Shown piece by piece: positions 19,225 through 26,329 of a DNA stretch of 57,559 nucleotides. The translations under genes were made by a program, and so were the position numbers. This DNA is from an uncultured Burkholderiales bacterium (GTDB taxonomy: Bacteria; Pseudomonadota; Gammaproteobacteria; Burkholderiales; Burkholderiaceae_C), in contig CAIKVH010000092.1 in NCBI GenBank assembly GCA_903830725.1, positions 1 through 57,559 on the forward strand, read 5' to 3'. The notes beneath the pieces were generated by a model, which saw only the letters and a program-made list of their open reading frames with translations, was not told where the DNA came from and made no database searches. The stretch's first letter is position 1. The number at the start of each line of letters is the position of its first letter.

Positions 19225-19398
19225 ATGGAACTTATTATTTATATGGTCTTAACGGCCATCTCCGGTGTATTTTGTGCATGGTATGCAAAAAAACATGGGG
19301 ATTCATTTGGAGAGTGGCTAGCTCTTGGACTCATCTACCCTCCATTTGTCAGTATCCCAGCAGTCCTATTTTGTGTACTTAAAACACAAAAAGCTTAA
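19225..19398 (+). CDS. 57-residue small membrane protein
   Basis: A short frame that automated gene calling could miss. It begins MELIIYMVLTAISGVFCAWY and is preceded by AGGA at 7-bp spacing, then continues AKKHGDSFGEWLALGLIYPP and FVSIPAVLFCVLKTQKA. This reads as two hydrophobic helices joined by a short polar, acidic loop. The Shine-Dalgarno, ATG and hydrophobic periodicity support translation; a 65-residue frame overlapping it in another register lacks such features. The gene is convergent with the BKACE gene, whose stop is 9 bp away. Function unknown. Confidence 0.6.
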   Translation: MELIIYMVLTAISGVFCAWYAKKHGDSFGEWLALGLIYPPFVSIPAVLFCVLKTQKA

Positions 19399-19406
19399 TT
19401 TGAAAT

Positions 19407-20285
19407 TTAGGGGTTTGACAGGCCTAGTATTCCACGGGCTTCATTTGGGCTCGCAAGTTCTCCGCCCAAGTCTTTTATGATTCTGTGAGCACGCTCAACC
19501 AACTGCGCGTTGCTCTCGCAGAGAACTCCCTTTTCAAGGTAAATATTATCCTCCATGCCTACGCGGACGTGCCCCCCATACAACCAGGCCTGGGCAACTA
19601 TTGGAAATTCGGCTTTTGCAATACCAAATGCGGCCCACTTAGCTCCATGGGGTAATTGATCACGCAGGTACAAAAGTGTAGCTGGATCCGTATTCAAACC
19701 GTACTTAACACCCATTACAAAGGTATAAAGCCCGGGTCCCTCTAGTACACCCTCTTTGATTAAGTCTTTAGCCAAATTCAAATCTCCTGTATCAAAGATC
19801 TCAATCTCGGGTAATACACCGGCATCCCTAATCACTTTGGCCATTTTTTTAACATTATTTGGAGTGTTGATCACAACATCAGGACCAGAGTTCATAGTAT
19901 TCAGATCGAGCGTAGAAATATCAGGTTTTAATTTAACAATATGTTCAACACGCTTTAATGGATGACATAAGGTAGTGCCAGGTGCAAAAACTTTGGGGTC
20001 ATCTTCAGAAGGTACGAAACGCCCCCCAGGGCCGGTAGTTAAGTTAATAACAAGCTCTTTATTCTGAGACTTAATCAAATGCATCACTTCAGCATAATGA
20101 TCAAGCTCCATTGATGGCTTGCCTGTTAACGGATCGCGGACGTGAATGTGAACGACTGCTGCTCCGGCATCAGCGGCCCCTAGGCAAGAGTCCGCTATTT
20201 GTTTAGGTGTTATTGGTAAATAAGGGGTCATCTCCGGCTTGGTCAAATTTCCCGTTACAGCACAGGTTAATATGGTTTTAGTCAT
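19407..20285 (-). CDS. BKACE-family beta-keto acid cleavage enzyme (DUF849)
   Basis: Zinc enzyme of the 3-keto-5-aminohexanoate cleavage (Kce)/BKACE family, which condenses a beta-keto acid with acetyl-CoA to give acetoacetate and a new acyl-CoA. The 292 residues show VVHIHVRDP (His46 and His48, matching the known zinc ligands), the downstream ligand in VGMEDNIYL (Glu245) and the substrate region NLTTGPGGR. The family covers many substrates, including dehydrocarnitine, beta-alanine derivatives and malonate-type acids, and flanking genes do not settle which applies. It is followed in transcription by no other gene on this strand. Confidence 0.93.
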   Translation of the reverse strand: MTKTILTCAVTGNLTKPEMTPYLPITPKQIADSCLGAADAGAAVVHIHVRDPLTGKPSMELDHYAEVMHLIKSQNKELVINLTTGPGGRFVPSEDDPKVFAPGTTLCHPLKRVEHIVKLKPDISTLDLNTMNSGPDVVINTPNNVKKMAKVIRDAGVLPEIEIFDTGDLNLAKDLIKEGVLEGPGLYTFVMGVKYGLNTDPATLLYLRDQLPHGAKWAAFGIAKAEFPIVAQAWLYGGHVRVGMEDNIYLEKGVLCESNAQLVERAHRIIKDLGGELASPNEARGILGLSNP

Positions 20286-20373
20286 GCAATAGTCTCCTCG
20301 ATATTCAAAATTTCAAAATGCTAAAAGAATTAAACTACGGAATCCATTACGTATAGCCAAAGACCCCTAATAA

Positions 20374-21747
20374 TCAAGATTTCCCGTGAAGACTTACATG
20401 CGCACCTGCCCCGGGATCTAATTTGACATATCCGATTAGAAAAACAAGGATGGCAACTCCGACCGTTATGAATGCTAGTGAAAAATCCGACTGCGAAGCG
20501 ATATCATGCTTGTCAAGAAACATAGTAGTGTGAACCATCAATGCACCAAGCGCAATACCTACCCCAAAGCAAAGCTGAGAGACAGTGCTAAACAAAGTGT
20601 TTGCAGCACTCATCTTATTTTCGGGCACATCAACAAAGGCGAGAACCTGAAAGCAGGTGAATTGCATAGAGCGACTTAATCCATAAATAAGCATCACAAT
20701 GGTGATGACCCATACACTTGCCCCGGAATTTAGAGTGCTACAGAGAAAGGCTGCCAATGCACAAATCAATCCGTTGTAAATGAGTACATTACGGAAACCA
20801 AAGCGCCGCAAAATTGTTGAGGTCAACGGCTTTAGTCCTAAATTTCCCAAGGCCGCTCCAAGAAATAATAATCCTGATACGAAAGAGGAATATCCAAAAG
20901 CAACTTGAAACATGAGTGGCGCCAAAAACGGAGTTATTCCAACAAGTGCGCGATTCATCGAACCATAAAAAAACGTTGTTGAAAAGGTTTGAATTTTAAG
21001 AATTGAAAAATCAAGCAAAGGATGCTCTGACCGAATGCAGTGAAAATAGGAAAAGGCTCCTAGCAAAAGGCTTATCAAACAATACCCAAACGATTCCAAA
21101 TTGATTTGTTCTTGACCAATTTTTTCAAGACCTATGAGCATACAAGCCAAACAACCCCCAATCAAAATAAATCCAATCCAGTCCATGGGTCTTTTTTCTT
21201 CAGAGAATTGATTTTCAATGTATTTTTTAACGCAATACAGTCCAACAATTCCTAATGGAACATTTAAAAAAAATATCCAGCGCCAATTAAAGTAGCTCGT
21301 TATAAAGCCGCCCAGTGGAGGGCCAATAATAGGTGCAACTAGGCCTGGCCAAGTAATAAAAGCGACCGTTTTTAAAAGTTCATGTTTAGGTGTCGTTCTG
21401 AGGACAACTAGCCTGCCCACTGGCACCATGAGAGCCCCACCCAATCCTTGTAGCATCCTGGCAAATATAAATTGTTGATAGCTAGTACAGAATCCACAAA
21501 GAATTGAAGAAAGCGTAAATACAGCAATCGCTGAGCCAAATACCAACTGAGCTCCAAAACGGTCTGCGACCCAACCACTTACGGGGATAAAAATAGCAAT
21601 TGTTACCAGATAAGCAGTTAATCCCGCACTCATATCGACTGCGTTAACGCCCAAAGAATCGGCGATCTGAGGTAGAGCAGTAGCAATAATGGTTCCGTCT
21701 AAATTCTCCATAAAAAAGGAGGTAGCCACAATGAGCGGGACGGCCAT
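20374..21747 (-). CDS. MFS drug-resistance transporter, DHA2 (EmrB/QacA) type
   Basis: Inner-membrane exporter of 457 residues with 13-14 predicted hydrophobic segments. It starts with the DHA2 signature ATSFFMENLDGTIIATALPQIA (motif D1 in TM1), continues with GWVADRFGAQLVFG (motif A) and RMLQGLGGALMVPVGRLVVLR (motif B), and ends TM5 with PPLGGFITSYFNWRWIFFLNVP (motif C plus motif D). Substrate unknown. It lies 88 bp upstream of the BKACE gene on the same strand and may be co-transcribed. Confidence 0.92.
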   Translation of the reverse strand: MAVPLIVATSFFMENLDGTIIATALPQIADSLGVNAVDMSAGLTAYLVTIAIFIPVSGWVADRFGAQLVFGSAIAVFTLSSILCGFCTSYQQFIFARMLQGLGGALMVPVGRLVVLRTTPKHELLKTVAFITWPGLVAPIIGPPLGGFITSYFNWRWIFFLNVPLGIVGLYCVKKYIENQFSEEKRPMDWIGFILIGGCLACMLIGLEKIGQEQINLESFGYCLISLLLGAFSYFHCIRSEHPLLDFSILKIQTFSTTFFYGSMNRALVGITPFLAPLMFQVAFGYSSFVSGLLFLGAALGNLGLKPLTSTILRRFGFRNVLIYNGLICALAAFLCSTLNSGASVWVITIVMLIYGLSRSMQFTCFQVLAFVDVPENKMSAANTLFSTVSQLCFGVGIALGALMVHTTMFLDKHDIASQSDFSLAFITVGVAILVFLIGYVKLDPGAGAHVSLHGKS

Positions 21748-21886
21748 ATGGCTTAATCTTTGGATGAATTTAGAAATAATTGACTCTTGAAGTTATGCAA
21801 AAAATTTGCTCTTTAGGACTATAAGAAAATCTAAGTATCTGTTAAGTTGAATCTTGATTCGGTTATATTTTAAGACAGATGTAATT

Positions 21887-22534
21887 TCATGTGCTGGCTA
21901 ACCTCAATTCCAGCTTACTCGCAAGCCACGATAGTGGGTAGCAGATTACAAAATAGACCAAGGCTACGCATGTAAACACAAGGAAGGGTTTAAATGTGAC
22001 ATTAGAGATCATAGTGCCGGCTTTGGTGAGCTCAACAAATCCAATTACAGAGGTTAACGCAGTTCCCTTAATGACTTGGACTAAAAAGCCGACTGTAGGC
22101 GCAATGCTTAGGCGGTAAACTTGAGGGAAGATAATCCACCTTAGCTCTTGAGAAAAACTGAGCCCCAGGCTCTGACCTGCGAACCACTGGCCATTTGGTA
22201 CCGCCCTTACGCAACCCATCCAGATCTCGGTAAGATAGGCACCGGTATAAAGTACAAGTGCCGCACTGGCAGACCACCAAACGGATGTTTCAATTCCAAA
22301 CAATGCCAATCCGAAATAAAAAAGAAAAAGCTGCATCAATAAGGGTGTACCTTGAAATATTTCAACATAAACAGAAATCAATGCATTGATTGATCTATAT
22401 TTCATCAGTCGTATGACTAAAAGTATGAACCCTAATAGACCCCCACCCATTAAAGCGATTACAGAGAGCACTAAAGTCCAACGAGTAGCTAAGAGTAGAT
22501 TGCGAACAATATCCCAGATACCAAACTCAACCAT
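21887..22534 (-). CDS. Amino-acid ABC transporter permease (HisM/GlnP family), second subunit
   Basis: Membrane subunit of a polar-amino-acid uptake system. ATG 22534, with AAAGGA upstream and overlapping the preceding permease stop by 8 bp, is the best start (215 residues); an in-frame ATG at 22558 would lengthen it. EAA-loop features are AGQSLGLSFSQELRWIIFPQ, and VEIFQGTPLLMQLFLFYFGL is the conserved block of this family. No gene for the ATP-binding subunit is present before or after. Confidence 0.92.
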   Translation of the reverse strand: MVEFGIWDIVRNLLLATRWTLVLSVIALMGGGLLGFILLVIRLMKYRSINALISVYVEIFQGTPLLMQLFLFYFGLALFGIETSVWWSASAALVLYTGAYLTEIWMGCVRAVPNGQWFAGQSLGLSFSQELRWIIFPQVYRLSIAPTVGFLVQVIKGTALTSVIGFVELTKAGTMISNVTFKPFLVFTCVALVYFVICYPLSWLASKLELRLAST

Positions 22535-23204
22535 TTTGAGCCAATCCTTTAAAAACAAAGGTTTTACCTAAGCGGTTTAAAAACCAGCGAATCATAATTG
22601 CTAGACATAGATAAATGCTTGCTGCAATAATGAAAGCTTCGAAAGCCCTGAAATTTCTACTTTGGATGAGATTCGCCGAATAAGAAAGTTCCTCTGTTGA
22701 GATTTGACCGCATACGGCAGATCCCAACATAACAATAATAATTTGTGCAACGAGTGCGGGCCAGACTTTAAAAAGAGCTGGTGGCAAAGTGATGTGTTTA
22801 AAAACTTGAAACTTTGAAAGTCCCAAGCTTTCTCCTGCTTGAATTTGACCTGATGGAGTAGAGTCTATGCCCGCCCTAACAATTTCACTTGAGTAAGCAC
22901 TCAAGTTAATGACCATAGCGAGCACAGAGGAAGTTTCTGCGCTAAGTCTAAAACCAAGCTCTGGTAATCCAAAGAAAATAAAAAAGAGTTGAACTATAAA
23001 TGGAGTGTTTCGGATTAACTCAACATAAATTTTTATTATGCACCTTGGGAGGAGCCAATCTTGAATCCTTACCCAGGCTAAACCCACTCCTATAAGGACC
23101 CCGAATAAGGCACTTATAGTCGTAAGCCCAAGAGTCCAAGCGACTCCGGTCAGCAGTATGGGCCACTCCGAGAGGACGCTTAGAAAATTGAGTTGAACAT
23201 TCAT
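22527..23204 (-). CDS. Amino-acid ABC transporter permease (HisQ/GlnP family), first subunit
   Basis: Membrane subunit pairing with the downstream permease. A longer frame reaches 23318 inside the binding-protein gene, but its product would have an atypical N-terminus; the ATG at 23204, 31 bp after the binding-protein stop, gives MNVQLNFLSVLSEW and a normal 225 residues. The block VELIRNTPFIVQLFFIFFGL and the EAA loop AGESLGLSKFQVFKHITLPPA, which contacts the ATPase, are well preserved. The intact EAA loops show that an ATPase partner is expected. Confidence 0.92.
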   Translation of the reverse strand: MNVQLNFLSVLSEWPILLTGVAWTLGLTTISALFGVLIGVGLAWVRIQDWLLPRCIIKIYVELIRNTPFIVQLFFIFFGLPELGFRLSAETSSVLAMVINLSAYSSEIVRAGIDSTPSGQIQAGESLGLSKFQVFKHITLPPALFKVWPALVAQIIIVMLGSAVCGQISTEELSYSANLIQSRNFRAFEAFIIAASIYLCLAIMIRWFLNRLGKTFVFKGLAQNG

Positions 23205-23235
23205 CAAAAAAATATATAGGCTAGACCCATTAAAC

Positions 23236-24060
23236 TCATTCCGGTAGTTCACCGGTGGAGCGAGATAGCCACTTTTGAGAAAGCTTCTCCAATTCACCTG
23301 ACTTATAAGCAGCAACAATTATTTCATTAACCTTTAATCTAAGAGCGTCCTCCCCTTTGGCAACACCAATGAAACAGGGAGAATCTTTAATGAGCAACTT
23401 AAATTCAGCGCCGATTTGAGGATTTTTCTGAATCATAGCTGCAGCAACAGAGGCCCCCGTTGCTACCATTTGTACTTGTCCGGCTACAAACGCAGCAACC
23501 GTTGAGCTGTTGTCCTCAAAACGTTTAATCTGGGCAGTAGGAGGGGCTAACTTTGTGAGCTCAGTATCCTCTAGGGCACCTCGTGTCGCAGAAATGGTTT
23601 TACCAGCCAAATCATTAAAATTTTTGATGCTTAAAGTTTTAGGACCAAAAACAGCTTGGTAATAGGGTGCATAGGCATGAGTAAAGTCGATCACTTTTTC
23701 ACGCTCTGCATTGCGACCCAGTGTTGATATAACTAAATCGACTTTCTTCGTTTGCAAATAAGCTACCCTATTAGGACTTGAAACCGGGACTAATTCAACC
23801 TTAACGCCTAATTTCTGAGCAATAAATTGTGCAGTTTCAACGTCAAGCCCTTGAGGCTGAAGATCAACGCCTACAAATCCGTAAGGTGGGAAATCAGTAG
23901 GTATAGCAATTTTGATAGTTTTTGACTTCTGTATTGCTTCTAAAGCATTTTGCGCGAGGACATTGGAACTTAGAAGTTGAAATGCAAATCCCCAAAATAC
24001 GAATGCCAAAATTTTGGAAAACCCATTTTTAAACAATCTATTGCCGACTTTCATATACAT
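23236..24060 (-). CDS. ABC transporter amino-acid-binding protein (SBP_bac_3 family)
   Basis: Periplasmic receptor of 274 residues, first gene of the three-gene transporter unit. The signal peptide is hydrophobic up to SNVLAQNA. The mature domain has IKIAIPTDFPPYGFVG, GLDVETAQFIAQKLGV and DLVISTLGRNAEREKVIDFT, the standard glutamine/arginine-binding-protein landmarks in which the Thr/Ser-Arg-Asp set holds the amino-acid carboxylate and amine. The exact amino acid cannot be read. Confidence 0.93.
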   Translation of the reverse strand: MYMKVGNRLFKNGFSKILAFVFWGFAFQLLSSNVLAQNALEAIQKSKTIKIAIPTDFPPYGFVGVDLQPQGLDVETAQFIAQKLGVKVELVPVSSPNRVAYLQTKKVDLVISTLGRNAEREKVIDFTHAYAPYYQAVFGPKTLSIKNFNDLAGKTISATRGALEDTELTKLAPPTAQIKRFEDNSSTVAAFVAGQVQMVATGASVAAAMIQKNPQIGAEFKLLIKDSPCFIGVAKGEDALRLKVNEIIVAAYKSGELEKLSQKWLSRSTGELPE

Positions 24061-24323
24061 TTCCTTTTTAACGAGCGGACTTAAATATTTGTTTATGTTA
24101 TCAGCAAAACGAAAAGAATTGGATGATTCTTCAAGTCATAAAAAGAGGTTATTTATTCGTCGACAAATTTCGAAATTAAAAATGATGACTGTTATTTTAT
24201 ACAGTTTTTATAAATCAAAAAATTCACACTTAGAGAACTATTTAAACTTAGCAAATTAAAAGAAGTTAAAGGATATTAATGCATTCAGTAAAATGGATGT
24301 GAAACCGTAGGAATTGACTTAAA
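24061..24323. other. Intergenic region between divergent genes, no gene seen
   Basis: About 260 bp of AT-rich DNA between the leftward transporter operon and the rightward ModA-like C gene. A short frame on the plus strand crosses it, but it starts inside the antisense of the binding-protein gene, has no Shine-Dalgarno and no recognisable composition. The sequence presumably holds both promoters; I see no clear operator palindrome. Confidence 0.4.
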
Positions 24324-25004
24324 TTGGATATTCTTTGCTCAACAGCTCTAAAGCCCGCAATACTTGAGATATCAAAAAGTATGGGGAATATCTTTGGCTT
24401 CTCAACAAACTTTAAGTTCGGTCCCACAAAGTCCTTAATCCAGGAATTAGATGATGAAAGGAATGTAGATTTAGTTATCCTGACCAAAGAGGCAATTGGT
24501 CAATTGGCCGATAAGAATGTTGTGCAATTCCCTTTTGTAGACTTGGCAAGTACGGGTATCGGATTGGCCAAAAGACCTGGCCTCAAAAGCCCAGACATTA
24601 GCACTGTTGAGGGTTTTAAGAATTTTTTGACAACCTCCACGTCAATTGCCTACACATCAGACGGAGTAAGCGGAATATATATAGCGAATCTGATTGAAGA
24701 ATTTCATATGACAGAAGCGCTTCGTGCTAAAACCAAGAAGGTACAAGGAGGATACGCCGCTGAATTAATCATTCAAGGCGACTGTGATTATGCTCTACAA
24801 AATATAAGCGAATTAATGGGTGTAAAGGGCATCGAAATAGTAGGACCTTTTCCTGATCAAATTCAACTCGTTACAATTTTTTCAGGGGCAGTTACCCGCT
24901 CTTCTAATCACACCAAAATGGGCATTGATTTTTTGAAAACTCTTGAGTCAGCTAAAGCACAGTCCATTTTTAAGAGTAGAGGTTTAGAGGTAATTAACAA
25001 ATGA
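24324..25004 (+). CDS. ModA-like substrate-binding-domain protein, no signal peptide (paralogue C)
   Basis: Third ModA-like paralogue, 226 residues, starting at a TTG (an in-frame stop lies just upstream, so it cannot be longer). It opens directly with the first beta strand, LDILCSTALKPAILEI, so there is no room for a signal peptide and the product should be cytoplasmic. Shared features are TSDGVSGIYIANL (replacing the TGPSG loop of A and B), YALQNISELMGV and GPFPDQIQLVT. It is the most divergent of the three, and the changed loop suggests a different ligand. Its stop overlaps the next gene (ATGA). Confidence 0.78.
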   Translation: MDILCSTALKPAILEISKSMGNIFGFSTNFKFGPTKSLIQELDDERNVDLVILTKEAIGQLADKNVVQFPFVDLASTGIGLAKRPGLKSPDISTVEGFKNFLTTSTSIAYTSDGVSGIYIANLIEEFHMTEALRAKTKKVQGGYAAELIIQGDCDYALQNISELMGVKGIEIVGPFPDQIQLVTIFSGAVTRSSNHTKMGIDFLKTLESAKAQSIFKSRGLEVINK

Positions 25005-25207
25005 CTAGTGTACGAGATCAATCCATCCGAGATTACCCAAAGTGCAGCGTATGCAAATTTGTGATGCCGTCCGAGACCTCTCAAACTAAGCTTAGGTGTG
25101 GATTATCTTACTTCAATGCAAGCCCCCTCATGAGAAAGATACAGAGAATGGATAATTTCCCCGTTGTAAAGTCCGAAAATGCATGCGAATCATGGCAGTC
25201 GAACTGA
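25001..25207 (+). CDS. Small four-cysteine protein coupled to ModA-like C
   Basis: Sixty-eight residues, start overlapping the preceding stop by 4 bp (ATGA), so it should be translated with ModA-like C. It has Cys15-x2-Cys18 in YPKCSVCKFV, Cys33 in LRCGLSYF and Cys62 in NACESW, with RMDNFPVV between. The spacing would suit a zinc or iron-sulfur site; it is not a standard zinc-ribbon with two CxxC knuckles. I do not recognise a named family. Confidence 0.6.
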   Translation: MTSVRDQSIRDYPKCSVCKFVMPSETSQTKLRCGLSYFNASPLMRKIQRMDNFPVVKSENACESWQSN

Positions 25208-25275
25208 AAATAATTAAGAAATTATCTTATAGAATTTAATTAAAAGTTTACAACTGGTTAATGAAACCAAAACAT

Positions 25276-25785
25276 CTAAAAATCAATTATTAAATAATCA
25301 GTTTTAATCTCAATATTACTAATAAATTTTCCATCAAAATCAGAGACGTGGTAAATGGAGGTTCCGTCCAGCAGACTAAGTAGAGTTAAATTCAAAAGTC
25401 CTGCTATAGAAGAAGATACCTCTCGACCTTCATTTGCAGTCAACTTCAACAGATTGACACTGGAAATCTCAATATCATTTCTTTGTTTGTTCCAGTACGG
25501 GTGAAAATCGACACAAAAACTTCCCTTTTGCTGAACTAATTTTACTTTCCAATCACCACAAATTTCTATCTTCTGATTGGCGGGGTTGAACAAGGTAACT
25601 GGATTTTCCAAATTTACAAACTTTTTCTCGAGTGGAAATTTCAGCATGATTCCTTTATCAATTACAGATTTAGGTATATTAAAAGAAACTGCATGAACTA
25701 TTGGATGTATAAATAGTGTGGCGCTTAGCAATGCAACGAATGAATTGATATGTTTTTTATTAAAACTTATCAACGGGCTACACAT
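25276..25785 (-). CDS. Hypothetical periplasmic protein, DUF1439/YceB-like pattern
   Basis: From ATG 25785 the protein is 169 residues with a signal peptide cleaved after PIVHA; a TTG at 25824 is an alternative start. The mature part has an early FNIPKSVIDKGI helix, alternating strands with a Cys pair in IEICGDWKV and GSFCVDFHP, then ISSVNLLKL and a final strand TDYLIIDF. This layout recalls DUF1439 proteins such as YceB, which bind lipid-like ligands in a helix-grip fold; the resemblance is by pattern only and weak. Confidence 0.55.
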   Translation of the reverse strand: MCSPLISFNKKHINSFVALLSATLFIHPIVHAVSFNIPKSVIDKGIMLKFPLEKKFVNLENPVTLFNPANQKIEICGDWKVKLVQQKGSFCVDFHPYWNKQRNDIEISSVNLLKLTANEGREVSSSIAGLLNLTLLSLLDGTSIYHVSDFDGKFISNIEIKTDYLIIDF

Positions 25786-25866
25786 TGTATTTAAGTGGTA
25801 ATGCAATAGATTAAATAAATCCAATAGCCCCTAAATTAAGCGCAATGGTTTTAATTCGAAAACTTA

Positions 25867-26217
25867 TTATTTCTCCTTCTTCTCTTCTTTCTTCTCGCCC
25901 TCTTTTTTCTCACCTTCTTTCTTATCGCCCTCTTTCTTATCGCCCTCTTTCTTTTCGTCCTTTTTCATTGGAGTATAGGAATTGAAAGTGTGGCGCGTAA
26001 AGTCTGCAATTTCATGCATGCAGTGCATTCTCAACTCATAGGATTTTATACTTTCGCAACCAGAACCGTCTTTATGAACTATTGCTAGGCAGTATTTTTG
26101 TTGATCTAAAGTGGGCTTGCGCCTGCAGTCATTATTATCTTGGTGATTTTCTTCAGCAAAAACACTCAAAATGAGCAACTGCGAAATGACAAAAACAAAG
26201 ATTCGAATAAATTTCAT
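25867..26217 (-). CDS. Secreted small protein with Lys-Glu-Gly repeat tail
   Basis: From ATG 26217 the product is 116 residues. A signal peptide (MKFIRIFVFVISQL onward) is cut near FAEEN. The central domain of about 60 residues has four cysteines (DCRRKP, KYCLAI, SGCESI, MHCMHE), probably two disulfides. The last 25-30 residues are tandem KKEGD/KKEGE pentads, encoded by near-identical 15-bp units. The upstream part of the open frame, to 26292, is probably untranslated. Family unknown. Confidence 0.65.
   Translation of the reverse strand: MKFIRIFVFVISQLLILSVFAEENHQDNNDCRRKPTLDQQKYCLAIVHKDGSGCESIKSYELRMHCMHEIADFTRHTFNSYTPMKKDEKKEGDKKEGDKKEGEKKEGEKKEEKKEK
25870..25962. repeat. 15-bp tandem repeat encoding KKEG(D/E) pentads
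   Basis: About five to six degenerate copies of a 15-bp unit of the type CGCCCTCTTTCTTAT (plus strand) lie in the 3' end of the gene for the secreted small protein. The first copies on the minus strand are almost identical, so copy number could change by slippage. Confidence 0.7.
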
Positions 26218-26329
26218 TGAAAACCTATAAATAAATTTTAATTGACGGTTGGACAATAAAGCAACTGCAATAGTTATTGAAACTCCGAGCACCTTGATAG
26301 ATTATTTTAACACTTTAAACAAAAAATAG

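Noticed and set aside
24014-24259. Plus-strand frame of 81 codons across the intergenic gap
   Set aside because: It begins inside the antisense of the binding-protein gene, has no Shine-Dalgarno, and is Lys/Ser-rich AT-driven sequence.
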